The translations under genes and the position numbers were made by a program. Shown piece after piece: positions 45,600 to 58,369 of a stretch of DNA of 64,000 nt. The notes beneath the pieces are model-generated. The model ran no database searches. It saw nothing but the letters and a program-made list of their open reading frames with translations, and had not been told where the DNA came from. The number at the start of each line of letters is the position of its first letter. The first letter of the stretch is position 1. Where the stretch lies: positions 6,696,001 through 6,760,000 of the forward strand of contig JAPQWV010000001.1 of the NCBI GenBank assembly GCA_027422505.1, given 5' to 3'. This stretch comes from Craterostigma plantagineum. Lineage: Eukaryota; Streptophyta; Magnoliopsida; Lamiales; Linderniaceae.

Positions 45600-45970
45600 A
45601 TATTATGCAGTACCATAGGTTTTTATATTGCCGTACCTTTTCTTTTACATACAGAGTACCATAATATGCAGCTTAATCGTACCGTTAAGTACAAATATAC
45701 CGTACCAAAACAGAATATATGAAGAACATTGTCTTGTATATTACCGTACCACATCTTTTACATACGGAGTACCAAAATATGCAGCTTAATCGTACCACTA
45801 TGTAAATATATGGCGTACCATACACAGAAGATATGAAGTACCTTGTCTTTGTTATTACCGTACCAGAACTTTTACATACAGAGTACCTTAATATGGAGGT
45901 TAACAGTACCACTGGGTATACATATATCGTACCATAAACATAATATATGAAGTACCTCGTCTGTTGTACA
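45600..45970. repeat. About three ~120-bp repeats in MULE C
   Basis: Each unit has ACCGTACC, CTTTTACATACnGAGTACC, AATATG, a CGTACC word and ATATGAAG. Related single words continue to about 46100. Confidence 0.7.
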
Positions 45971-46849
45971 GTAAGGTACCTTATCTTGTACTTTAAGGTA
46001 CCTTATCATTTACATATACCGTACCATAATCTGCAGCTTCACTGTATCACTATGTATATATAAAGTACCATAATATGCATGTATACCGTACCATGTGTTG
46101 CACAATCGAAAATAAATCGATTCCTAAGCGAGTTGCGTTGTTCTGCGTGATTTTGTCAATACCTAACAATAAAAAAATGACTAAAAAATAAATAACATTT
46201 CCCACATGTAGGACTCACCTAATTTAAGATCAAATAGATCAAATTAAGTTGTAAGATGTTCTTACTTCTATCCTTATATTCTAATGAATGTTGGAGTTGG
46301 AAGGTTTAATTAATTCTTGTAAGGCCTAATGCACCTAATTTGATCTGAAACGTAACTAATACTCTATATTAGTGTTTTAGGGTGGTTCCAGATGAAAAAC
46401 TAATTCGTATAAACTCGAAAAATACTAAACCTAATATACCGTACCATATATTTAAGGGACGCCGTACCTTACATTGCTTTGTTGGAGTATCTATTTTTTT
46501 GTTTTAGGCGTACCATTTCGTACATGGTTGTAGTACCCAAAATTACATAAGACATCAAACATTTTACTAAAGCCAACTACATGTCAGATGAACTGTCTTA
46601 TTTGATGTAATACCTCGTACGTCAGAAGAGCTGTCCACTCATGACAAAAAACGTCATAAGTCTGTCCATTCATGACAGAAAACGTCAGAAATTGTCCCTT
46701 TCTTTTTGCACATCAACATCTTTTGAAATACTTCATTTCTGACGAAATTACCCAAGTCTTAAATGGAACTTACTTTAATTTATACGGTACCTATTTCTGA
46801 AAAGATACAGTACCCTCCATGGCCTGTTTAGTGTACCTTATTTGCCTAC

Positions 46850-47570
46850 ATTACAGTACCCTTTGTGCATATATTACGGTACCAAACTGGCATATATTAC
46901 AGTATGTTGGCATATATTACGGACCATGTGTGCATATATTACGGTACCACTGGGCATATGTTACAGTACCATGTTGACATATATTACGGTACCAAACTAG
47001 GATATGTTACAGTACCAAATGAGCATATATTACAGTAGAAAATTTGCATACATTACAGTACCATGCGCATATATTACGGTACCAAACTACCATATATTAC
47101 AGTACTAAATTTGCATACATTACTGTACCACGTTCGCATATGTTACGGTACCAAATTCACATATATTACAGGTTCAAATTGGCATATATTAGGGTACCAT
47201 GTTCGCATCTATTACGAAATTTGCATATATTACAGTAGCAAATTGGCATATATTACGGTACCATGTTCGCATATATGATGGTACCAAACTGGTATATAAC
47301 AGTAGCATTTGTGCATATATTAGGTACCATGTTCACATATGCTACGGTACCAAATTTGCATATGTTACAGTACCAAATTTGCATATATTACAGTACCATG
47401 TTGACATATATTACAGTAACAAATTGGCATATATTACGGTACCAACTTTGCATATGTTACAGTACCAAATTTGCATATATTACAGTACCATGTTGACATA
47501 TATTAGGGTACCATGTTGGCATATATTAGGGTACCATGTTCGCATACATTACAGTACCAAACTGGTATGC
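46850..47570. repeat. Tandem array of ~25-bp GCATATATTACGGTACCA units
   Basis: Roughly 28 units with alternating variants: GGTACC or AGTACC; AAACTGG, AAATTTG or ATGTTCG/ATGTTGA between them. Some higher-order repetition (47340-47420 against 47430-47510). Reading frames across this array are artefacts. Confidence 0.9.
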
Positions 47571-48451
47571 TGGGAATCGATATTCGACCACCTTCTTTGG
47601 AGGGATACGTATATATCGATAAGCGTCGTTGCTTCATTGATTAATAGTAAGGAAGACTCTCTTTTATACTCACACATTGCAAATGACGTCCCGCCACCAA
47701 CCGAATTTGCAAACGACATACTTTCAGATAATATGGCAACCTGTATAAATGGTACGCTGTATAGTTTAGATTGGTACTGCATAACAGGACATTTTGGTAC
47801 CGTATAGACAGGTTACTTGGTACGTAAAATAAATACACAGAGATACTGCATAACATAAATGTCCAATCGGACTGTAATGCATAATATATTTAGGTACGGT
47901 AAAACAACAAATAATGGTACGTAATATACATAAGAAATGGTACGTCGTAACAGTTCTAAGAAAAAATCTGAAATCTCGATGGATTAGCCTCAATAACTAC
48001 CAAATCCTAACATTCCACCCTTATATCGAGCTTTTGGAGGGCATTGAACTCCCGATTTTGGCCTAAACCTTGAACAAAAGCGTGAAATCGATTAAATCGA
48101 GAACAAAAATCAAGACCAAAAATCAAGACCCAAAGAAAAGCTTACCTGACAAAATCAAGACCCAAAATCAAGAACCCAACTTTCAAGAGGCTCGTTGATT
48201 GTTGTCCGGCGCCGGAACGAGCGGAAGGAGGTGATCGTCAAGACGAAAATTAGTCGACGGGGATGGAGCTCGAATTTTGCAGACAAAAAACTGAAAAGAA
48301 ATAAGGGTATTTTGGTAAGCTTAGGTGAGTAGGTACCTAAGTGTAAATTTTTTATCCAAATGGGTACCTAGCTATAAAATATCTGACAAGGGACTGAAGT
48401 GGCTGTTTAGTTTCCTATTAGGTATTTATGTGTTGATTCCCGTAATTTTAT

Positions 48452-51080
48452 CACGTTTTCTTATCTACTCACTTAACAACCCAAGTCTAGTCAAAATTGA
48501 CACGTGGTCTACTTAACATTATCAAATCCAAATTGATTCATTAGATTTGCGACATAGCTTCGAAAATTTCACGCATCGAAAATCAAGTAAGTTGGATTAA
48601 TATAATTTTGTACTATAGAATATATTTTGTTATATGCAGGATTAATGAATGTATGTGGGCCAAATAAAAATACTAATAATTTAGAATAATTTTAGGGCAT
48701 CGTTTTTCCGATCATTTAGTTTTTGGGCCTAACCTTAGAGTAGAACGTTAGTTTTTGAAAGCTCGATGTGCTTTGCGTCCCTTGAAATCACATGGCTCTC
48801 GCTTCAAATCTTGGTTCATAGATTTAGCTTTCTTAATTGTGGGTGTAACACATTTTCAAGTGTTTGGTTTATAGGTATAAATAAACCACGGGTTTATATA
48901 ATCTTAATTTAAACTCATGTCAGCGGGTTTAAATAAACACACCCCCTCACATGCGTCTATTTAAACTCACTAACCAAACGCATATTTTATTTTATACCAT
49001 TATTTCGTTTTGTATAAACCTTACTAATTTAAATCCTCTTAAATATAAACCTACGAACCGAACAAGCACGGTTATAATTTAGTACAATTTCATTCTTCAA
49101 TTAAAATTTTATATTTTAAATACAATAATAAATAATCTAAAATGTTCATTGTGCTAAACATACTAGTAAATAAAAATATGCTTGGTTAGATTGGGAAGTG
49201 GCATAAACGGTTTTCTTATTTTGGAAGAAAATAAAATTATTCTGTTACGAAATAGTATTCCAATTTTTTTCTCAATAAAATTTAACTTATTAAAAAAGAA
49301 TATATATATATATACATATATTAATATATTAATACTTGTAGGTGTGTATCGGTTTAGCAACAGTGTTTTCGTCGTCCAAGTCTACCCATAGATATAATCA
49401 TTACCTATTGATCTCAAACAACAAACGACGTCGTCTTATATTAAAATTATTTTCATACAAATATAATTAGTGATGAAAGAGAAAATGAAAATATATATAT
49501 ATATATATATATATAACATAGATCGGTATTTTCCTACCTTAAAACTTTTTGTTATTTAATAATATATGTATGTACGTGAGTTGTCCAACAGCCAAGAATT
49601 GTATGATTATATATACTATGTATATATGTATTGGGCTTTGTTCCTAAAATTACATATCCTTTAATATATATTATATTAGTGTAACATATAGGAGTATGTT
49701 TTTTCTCTAATTAGTGTAACATATTTGTTTCCTTTTAAATGTATTAGTTTAAAATATTAAAGTTTTTAGGTGGGAATGTTGATATTTCATATGGTCCTAA
49801 CTTAAAACAATAAATAGAAGTCTTTAATTCATAATAATTACACATCAATAAATCACAAAATGGTTCCAAGAATAATTATTATTTGTCTATATCCACAATG
49901 AAAACATATTTAAAAAAAACCTACAAAATAACGAGAATAAAGAATATGTGAGTATTGAATTATTTGATTTCTCACAGCTACAAGAGGATATCTGATTAAA
50001 GATTCCAATTTGAAGCTATGATGCAAACATTCTTGATCAAGTTTGAAAGGCATATTTGCAATAAGGTTCACGTCAACCGTTAGCTTATGAAAGAAAAATT
50101 GGAATAAATTACAGCTTAATGATTCATATTTAAAATTAAGGAATATGGAAATTGGTTGGAATACAACATAGAAAAAAGATGCAACATATTATTTATATTA
50201 TTATGCGCTCAAATGGCCAATGGAAGACAATTTATTTAATTATATGGTGAAATATTCTTAATGGTGTTAATGATGATGCCATACAAAGAAATTTGTAAGG
50301 CAAATTTTTGTTATGTATATATAATTATTTAGATATGCAAGAGCCTGACTGAACCACGAAGCGAAAGCACGCAGTCTGGATAGTATCATAAATGATGTTA
50401 TAACATTGATATAAGCAATAATGAAAATCATTTTTATTTTTTATTTTTTTTAATTACCTTTTAATCTGACATGTAAATTCTAATTTTCTAAATAATATTC
50501 ATAAATGACTATTATATGGAAATTTATAATATGTTGCAGATTATGAATAATAAATTTATGAAAAAGATATATAAATTTAAGAAAATAACGGGCATCTATT
50601 GCCGCGCGGTCCGTGGCTTCAATTATCTAGTGTATATATATACGTGGGGATATACATATATAACACTTGTTCGTTGACAATCACTCGCATCCTACAAACC
50701 AACGCTTGCAATCATGATTGAAGCATAAATATGACAAATGTTAATATGGACAAAGTGGTTAATATGTTACTGTCCAATGAAATGTGTGTATATATAGAGA
50801 GTGAGAGAAATCCTATTCCTATGCTTAACTTATGTGTAAATTTAAAAAAAAACAAAAAAAAAAACTTATGTGTAAATAAATGTCTCATTTCCTTTTATGC
50901 GCACACTATGTCATTTCAACATAAGAGGTGATGTAGCATTAATTGATACCTTTTACGTGGAATTGATTGACACAGCTTGTGCAGAATGACATGTTTATAT
51001 GTCATCGATATTCGATGCCATATAGGGGGGTGCTCAGATAATGTAAGATATCTATCTATGTGTGTGTATATATATATATA
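48452..51080. other. AT-rich intergenic DNA
   Basis: No gene recognised. 49490-49513 is an (AT)n run. 48860-49060 repeats TTTAAA and AAACCnnnGGTTTAT words. An unusually GC-rich sentence at 50344-50390 (GAGCCTGACTGAACCACGAA...) stands alone, and 50595-50620 has GCCGCGCGGTCCGTGG. Small frames at 49163-49391 and 50731-50931 are composition artefacts. Confidence 0.4.
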
Positions 51081-51087
51081 TACTAGG

Positions 51088-52200
51088 CGTTTGAAGCATA
51101 AAAGGCCCATGCATGTCGAGGGAATGATGCAAATAGTGTTATTTTGAATAGTGCTATTACAAAAGTACATAAATGTCTCACCATATTAAAAAGCTAATCA
51201 ACTTTTCAATTTACACTAATATTATTTTCAGTTTTCACCACAAATTATTTTAAATTACAATTATCTCTATTATTACTTTAAATACGTAACAATTGCTCTT
51301 AGTTATTTTCATTTTCCGCTAAAATAATTTTTACTCGTTATTTTTTCACATTCTCGCCCCATTACCATCGGAAATCAGTCAGCATATATGTTCAAAAATA
51401 TTATTTATAACAAACAAAAAAAAAACTCAAGAAAAAATGTAACAGTTCATAGAATGTTAAAATAAGTTTTATTTAACAAAACTTTCTAAAGTTTTTATTT
51501 TATTACAACTCATCATAGTTTTTCCTTGAGTTTTTCTTGTGAGACCTTCGATCCATTTCACACGGATATTTTGCTTACGCTCGACCTTTCTCTCCGCATG
51601 TAAATAAGGATTATTTACCATATGAAAAGGAGACTTTCAACGTGACTCCTCTAATGGACACTGAAACTGATAAGAATATGTTGTCTCCAATATCTCAATA
51701 ATCATCGGAACATATTCACATGGATCAACAAATGCTTGCAAACTTGAACGAAAATAGAGCAAAACAAGAAATCAACAACAACTCAATAATAATAATAATA
51801 AATAATCATTTATTACAATATAAAACAGAATATATTTCTTATTGCCAACTAATGATTTGGATTATGCTTTACTCGAGGTTATTTTATTAGTAATATCTTC
51901 TAAATTAAATCAGTAATATTGGATTACTAAGATTGAAATATGAGATTTCGTAGTTTATGGAAGTATGAAAAAGATTATGGTTAAGAATATAATTATTGAT
52001 AATTATGTTGAGAAGTTGAGATGGTGAAAAAAGCAATATTAAAAAGATTTGTGATGAAAACTGAAAATAATAATAATTAAAATAAAAAAGTTGATTAGTT
52101 TTGTAACATGTAAAAAAGTTATCTACTTTAGTAATAACACTATTTAAAATAACACTAACTGCGTCATTCTCTCCACGCATGTATGTATACCTTTCTTGCA
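51088..52200. mobile_element. Element with long inverted terminal repeats, ~1.1 kb
   Basis: About 51100-51250 and 52040-52195 are inverted copies, about 75-80% identical: shared words include AGTGTTATTTT, TAGTG(C/T)TATTAC, CTAATCAACTTTT and ATTATTTTCAGTTTTCA. Interior without coding capacity. Terminal bases and target duplication could not be fixed, so the superfamily is open (a long-TIR MULE is possible). Confidence 0.6.
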
Positions 52201-52204
52201 CCAT

Positions 52205-53059
52205 TTATTATTTATTTATCCAAACATTTTGAGTTTTGACATAATTGTGTTTGCGACCTTTGATCATCATCGGTTTTTGTCTTCTTTTATCAACACTTCC
52301 AAAGTTGCCAAAGTCCCGCAGTTGATGTCGGAATTGATTGAATGAGATTGATCAATGCAATGTATCTATCGTCCGATTAAAACTTTATCATTTTTAAAAT
52401 AGAACTATATTAGAGTCATCTAATCAATAATTCTTTGATCACAGTTATCTACTCAATCGTTGATTTAGATTTTCGTGATAATTTAGACCTTTGATTTATA
52501 TGGAGGAACCTCCATGTTGTCTTTTACGCTTATCCTTTCTCTTTTCTATAAATAAAATATTAACCAAATAGACAATACATACATATATTCACATATCTCA
52601 TGCTACGAATAATATAATAGCTATTACGTGCATGATCATGGATCGTACGTAGTTTTGTGGATCGAATCAATACAGTTTCGATTCATTTTGCGGCGTCTGT
52701 CAAAGTACATGCCGAGACATTTTTTCATAAAGTCAAACCCACCGAATAATAATAATAATTGCATTACTTCATTTTCCTCCTTTTAATCTATATAATGTAA
52801 TTATTAAATTATGAACGAGTAAGACGAAGCGCGCTTAATCTATACTCTTTATTAAGCATCAAGGGGATAACCGTCAAATTTTGGTCTGTCAATTTAATTA
52901 TTTAAAAATAATAATCCTAAAATTAAAAGAAACCACCCACTATATTTTTTATTGTATATTCCAGATTTATCCCTCTATTTTTAGTATACATTTATATATT
53001 GTATATCGCATGCATTTGAGTGTGAAAGAATACTAGTGTAAATTATTGAAGTTGAGCTA
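52205..53059. other. Intergenic DNA, nothing recognised
   Basis: AT-rich, no coding or repeat signature supported. Confidence 0.45.
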
Positions 53060-54310
53060 CGACATAAAGCAGAAATGTTAGTTTGAAGGGTAAATATATT
53101 TAAAGTAAAATATGTAGACAATCAAAATTTAATTGTCTATTTATATTATTGGGATTTAATGAAATAATTCCAAGAAATAAAATAAAGTCTTTTATTGAAT
53201 TTACTATTTATTGAGGTATATAAAATAAGCTCAAATTAATAAATAGTTAATTTAATTAATAAACTATTACCATAAGTGTTGATAACGTATTCCTTTGATA
53301 CAAAAATCAACATAAGGAAAGCCTTGTAGAGATTTGCTAAATAAGTAAGAAAATCAAATCAAATATCATGAAATCGGAAAATATTGAAAGAATCAGGCCA
53401 AATATAGAATAAATCAAATCAAATCAAATCAAGATCAAACCATATATGGATAAAATCAACCTAAATATGGACGAAATTATCCCAAAAAGATTATATTTTC
53501 CATTATTGAGAATTCTCTATGCCTATAAATATGGGCTTCAGAATTCAGAAATAACAAGTCAGAGAGCAAAGATAATACGAAACTTCGAGAGAATTAGAAG
53601 TAAGTCGTTGATAGCACTCGGAAAACAAAGTTCTTCGTGTTCAAGTTAAAATTCGAAGATGTTCATCAAGACCCGTGCGAGTTTCTCATAATCGCACGGT
53701 TGCAACGAGGAAAGCCCGTGCGAGTTTCTCGGAAGCGCGCGGTTCAACGCTCAATACCCGTGCGAGTTTCTCATAATCGCATGGCTGCAACGAGGAAAGC
53801 CCGTGCGAGTTTCTCGGAAGCGCGCGGTTCAACACTCAAGACTCGTGCGAGTCTCTTGGAAGTGCACGGCTCAAAGCCCAAATCCCGTCCTTTCGAAAAT
53901 ACCAAGTACAAGTGTTAGCTTCGTGACCAAGCCCAAAAGGCCCACGAAGAAACGTTCGAGAAAACGATTTTCGACAAATAGCAAGTCCAACTGTCCCCCT
54001 CGTGATCAAGCCCAAAAGCCTACGAAGGAACATCATTCTTCATAAGTTTTCGCTAAGACGCTAAGTTCGCGATCAAGCCCAAAGGCCCGCGAAGAAGCAT
54101 CTACAAAGATCCGCAATCAAGTCCAACGGCCCACAAAGAAACTTTAAGAAAAGCCCAAATCAAGAAACTCAAGATCAAGAATTTTCGGAAACCCTTTCGT
54201 TGAAGAACCAGAGGAACAAGTAGAGATAGAGTTCATTAAATATCATCAAATTTCATTTGTACTATTTTTCCGATAATTCGATATTCGAATAAAAGAAAAT
54301 ACGCTACAAA
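53060..54310 (+). mobile_element. Solo-LTR-like or non-autonomous retroelement sequence
   Basis: An LTR-like promoter layout is seen: an AT-rich upstream part, (AAATC)n near 53408-53433, then CTATAAATATGGGC at about 53523 and a leader. A CG-bearing repeat block follows (53669-53880) and then AATAAAAG near 54290. A run of GCCCAAAAGGCCCACGAAG-like phrases occurs three times at 53920-54140. The ends TGTTAG... and ...CTACA are only suggestive, and no target duplication was found. Confidence 0.4.
53669..53880. repeat. CCCGTGCGAGTTTCTC repeat, five units
   Basis: Units alternate between a TCATAATCGCACGG and a TCGGAAGCGCGCGG ending, giving a ~94-bp higher-order unit present about two and a half times (starts near 53670, 53717, 53758, 53800 and 53841). 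Confidence 0.85.
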
Positions 54311-55749
54311 ATAATGAGAAATAATTACTCAACGATAAAAGTATCATAGTTATCAAAATATACTTAATATAGTGAACGTCTACGAGTTACTTTTTTTTTT
54401 TTTTTTTCAACAACGTCTACGAGTTACAGAACGATTTAAAAATATATACTTTAAATAATATAGACACTTTCATCATGTTTGTTACATTGTTATGAATACT
54501 TTTGGACATCAATGAAAAACCGAGCTCTATACAGAGCGTGGGATTTGAATTGAATCGATTTATCGTCAAGATGGTTATCAAGTGTGGCAAGAATAAAATT
54601 GACGTTTCATTCCTATTTTAAACTATTTAAACTTAACATAGCATTTAATCTCCGTATATCTTGCATTTTAATACTATTTCAATTTGCCATAATAAGCTTA
54701 ATTTTGAAAAAAAAAATTAACGCCATTTATAACAGAGTTATGAGTTATTGTAATAACAACAGCATGCGATAAAGTTACAAAAGTGAACTAACAGTTAGGG
54801 TTTGTGTGTGTGTGTTTGTGTTTGTCTGTGTGTTTGAATTATTGTTGGACGACATGATTTTGTCGGCAATTAACGATGACGACGAGAGCTTAGAAAAGAA
54901 AACTGTTGGAAAAAGATTAGCTTAGGACAAAAAGATCAATTAAGCTGTTGGATTAAATGGAAGCAAAGTCGATAAATCACTTTTTGACTTTACTAACCAC
55001 TCAACCCTCCTTTTAGCAGCATATCAATTTATTTATGGTAACTTACCGACCTAACACTCAAATGGCTAAATAACTTAACAAATCCTATTCAAGAAATAAC
55101 TATATACAATTAGTATATAGGGTAATATACAAAATTTTCTAAACTTGAGAGCAAAATTGATTTTGCTAGACAAGAACTCTCTTAGGGTCGTGGGAGCTGG
55201 AGCTGGAGCTCATTTATTTGAGCTCAAACTCATAGTCGATATTTTAATTTTTATAGCTCGAAATTCAAGATTTATATGAAAATTTAATAGCGTATATAAT
55301 TATTTTTATTATCATGATAGAAAGCTCATTAGCAACATTTGAGGGAAGTCGTGCTAGTCATGAGCTCGAGCTGAACTATCATTTTACTGTGTACCCCGAT
55401 ATGTCGAAAATACAAGCAGTGACAAAGATTTGACATCCTTTAAAAAATAATTATTTAAATTGTTATGATTATGAGTAGGATGTGCATCATTTTTTTCAAA
55501 AAGTAAAAATAAAAATAAGGATATTAACAAAGTTCAATATATGTATCATTACAATTTCATAGTATGGAGTTCATTGGTTCATGTTATTCTTTTAATAGTT
55601 AGGAACAGTATAAGTTATTTCTAATACATCAACGACGGGTTTGTCAAATTCATTACAAAATCATGATGTTATGTATCAAGTTGAGGGAGCTAATTTGTAC
55701 GAATTAATTATATTTGGTGATATACATATATTTTTTTCATGCAAGTCCG
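54311..55749. other. Intergenic DNA
   Basis: A (T)18 run near 54390 splits a short duplication (AACGTCTACGAGTTAC at about 54373 and 54412). Otherwise AT-rich DNA with no gene. Confidence 0.45.
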
Positions 55750-55758
55750 AAAAATAAA
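55750..55758. repeat. Target-site duplication of MULE B (left)
   Basis: AAAAATAAA, repeated exactly at 59994-60002. Confidence 0.7.
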
Positions 55759-56219
55759 GGGAGAATTTCATGTCAGGCCCTAATAATGTTTGAATTTTCT
55801 GTCCAGGCCCTGTCAGAAAAGGAGTTAGTTTAGAGGACCTATTTTCTGTAAAATTTGAGTATAAGACCAAAAAATGTTATTTGACGAAAATACCCTTACT
55901 AAAATGCTTTTTTATTTCTTATTTTTTTCCAGCGAAAGTCTATACGTGTTGCTCGTGGTCTTATATGGAGCGTTACTTTTACTTCATTTTATGTTACTAA
56001 GTTAAAGCATACTGTTACTGTGTAACAAAGAAACGTTACTCTCCAATGATATTGTGTTACGACTCTATTGCAAAATGTTATCAACAGAACATTTTTTATT
56101 TAATGATCGAACTCATTTTTCTTGCACTAAATCGGCACAAAATAATTCGACTGCACCATCCAACCGATTTTGACATGTCATGTTGGATTCATTATGATAT
56201 TGACGACGCACGAGGTAGA

Positions 56220-57230
56220 TTTTGCTTGTATAATTAGGGTGCAAATTCGAGAACATGATTGTAAATCAAATCTAGACTTCGACATAATTGCAAGTAATCG
56301 GTATAAATTCGAGGTACCCATGAGAAATCGAGGTCTATTTTACATTATTGAGTTAATAACGCCGAGATTTATGCACTTTTCATCCGTTTTCAGTGTCGTT
56401 TGTGATTTTTCTTATATTCTCTCTGATTCATTGCTTGTATACAGAATGTGTTAGTTACGACAGATAATACGTTATTAACATTCAGCGACGTGTTACTACT
56501 AAGTCAACATTTGTTATTAACCATAAGACATTTGTTATTTTTTGCTATGTTATAAGTATTTCTTTTTTACACGATTTAGGGAAAATATAATATCCGTTTC
56601 TTGCAACTAATCGGTATAATTCGAGGTACCCATGAGAAATTGAGGTATATTTTACCTTATTGAGTTAATAACGCCGAGATTTATGCACTTTTCATCCGTT
56701 TTTAGTGTCGTTCATGATTTTCGTTATATTCCTCCCGATCCGTTGCTTGTATACAGAATGTGTTATTTATGACAGATAATGCGTTATTACCTTTCAGCGA
56801 CGTGTTACTATTAAGTCAACATTTGTTGTTAACCATAAGACATTTGTTATTTGTTGCTATGTTATAAGTATTTCGTTTTTACACGATTTAGGGAAAATAT
56901 AATATCCTTTTCTTGCAACTAATCGGTATAAATTTGAGGTACCCATGAGAAATTGAGGTCTATTTTACCTTATTGAGTTAATAACGTCGAGATTTATGCA
57001 CTTCTCATCCGTTTTTAGTGTCGTTTGTGATTTTCGTTATATTCCTCCCGATCCGTTGCTTGTATACAGGATGTGTTATCTACGACAGACAATCGTTATT
57101 ACCTTTCAGCGATGTGTTACTTCTAAGTCAACATTTGTTATTATCTATAAGGCATTTGCTATTCTTTTCTATATTTCGTTATTTCTGACGATTAAAGCTG
57201 AAAATAAATATACAAATCATACCCACGATC
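56220..57230. repeat. MULE B tandem repeats, block 1 (three units)
   Basis: The core GAGGTACCCATGAGAAAT recurs with starts near 56311, 56622 and 56937: a period of 311-313 bp. Each unit also has GCGTTATTACCTTTCAGCGA-like and CGTGTTACTTCTAAGTCAAC-like sentences. Confidence 0.9.
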
Positions 57231-57590
57231 AAATTAATAATAATTTCAATAATTAGGTAATAAACTTTGAATTTTGTGGGGTCCTACAATTTCGTGTCAT
57301 TAAAGAGGGTTGAAGGATGTTTTGGAAGTAAGTATATATTTTCGGAAAAAGCGTAAAGTGATACCCGTAAGTTTGTATCTGTTATTAGAAGGAACACTTG
57401 TGTTTATAGTTTGGGCGGGAATCTTAATTTTTTGGCGTACTATTGGGAGGGAATTTCAGGGGACTATTGGCGGGATTATCAATTTTTTGCTTAAAGGGTC
57501 CATAAAATAATGTGTTACAGTTACGAAGTAAAGCGTTACCAATTTGAGTTTTCAGAATAGGGTTTCTATGTTTAGTGTTTATAGTTTTTA

Positions 57591-57665
57591 AATTAGGGTT
57601 CGGGGTTTGGGGGTTCGAGGTTTAGGGTTTTGGGGTTAGGGTTTTGGGGTTAGGGTTTAGGGTTA
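57591..57665. repeat. Degenerate telomere-like TTTAGGG repeats inside MULE B
   Basis: Words TTAGGGTT, GGGGTTTGGGGG, TTTAGGGTTTTGGGGTTAGG and TTTAGGGTTAT in one orientation over about 75 bp. Confidence 0.75.
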
Positions 57666-58369
57666 TATTTTATAAATGTTGCTTGTGATGTAATGTCGAA
57701 CTTAGAGCTGTTTCGTGATATAATTTTTAATGTTACATTTCACATTATGAAGTATACTCTATGCAACGAATGGGACCTTGGTTACATGACAAACAACCAC
57801 AACATTGGACCATTAACCTCAACGTCAATAAAATTTGATTTGTGAGTGAGTTCTTTGGTTTAAATTCATCAAATTATATATTTTCCTTTATGAAAATCTT
57901 ACACCTTCTGGAATAAGTGCATCAACGATCGAAATTTATCGAATTAGTAAAGTGTTATTGACAACAATATAATACGTTATCAGTCCACTATTTTGTGTTA
58001 TAACGTAAGTTTTTCTTGATTTCGCTAACATAAGGAAGATGTATTTTATTCTGAAAATGTGTTAATATATAACAGGTCAATCATGGTGGTATTCACTGAC
58101 CACACAGAACCATCCAGATGCATCGCGAAGCTTCTAGAAAATTCCGAACTATGTGTTATCAGCATAGATCAATCCGTCATGACAATATGTCCATATGTTA
58201 TCAGTTATCATCTTTGTGTTAAAACGTAAGTTTTTGTTTGCTTAATCATAGTTTCACTAATAAAACACAAACTTTAACACCGGCATTAAATTAAATTGAC
58301 TTTATTTACACCACTGTTCATCATTAACATCGTGATTTTTAGTCGATTGGGCCAATAACACCGACATTT

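Larger units (their letters stand above)
43944..48442. mobile_element. MULE C: 4.5-kb non-autonomous Mutator-like element rich in GGTACC
   Basis: The first and last ~110 bp are inverted copies: both contain TTCAGTnCCTTGTCAGA and CACTTAGGTACCTA at matching distances, and the outer edges read GGGTTTCTACACTTAAAT and GGGAATCAACACATAAAT. The 9-bp duplication is perfect. No transposase. The interior is dominated by GGTAC/GTACC words: GTTTGGTACTCCTTA copies at 44590-44650, ~120-bp repeats at 45600-45970 and a ~25-bp array at 46850-47570. 47577-47760 may be a captured fragment (frame reading HIANDVPPPTEFANDIL), but I cannot identify it. 48100-48190 repeats AAAATCAAGACCCA. Confidence 0.8.

Noticed and set aside
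46850..47570. Regular ~25-bp repeats that at first look like a CRISPR-type array.
   Set aside because: There are no unique spacers between identical repeats. The whole unit varies as in a minisatellite, and the DNA is from a plant nucleus.
47044..47807. Overlapping Tyr/His-rich open frames.
   Set aside because: They are the translated ~25-bp repeat of MULE C, not a protein. Only the last part (47577-47760) differs, and it has no recognisable match.
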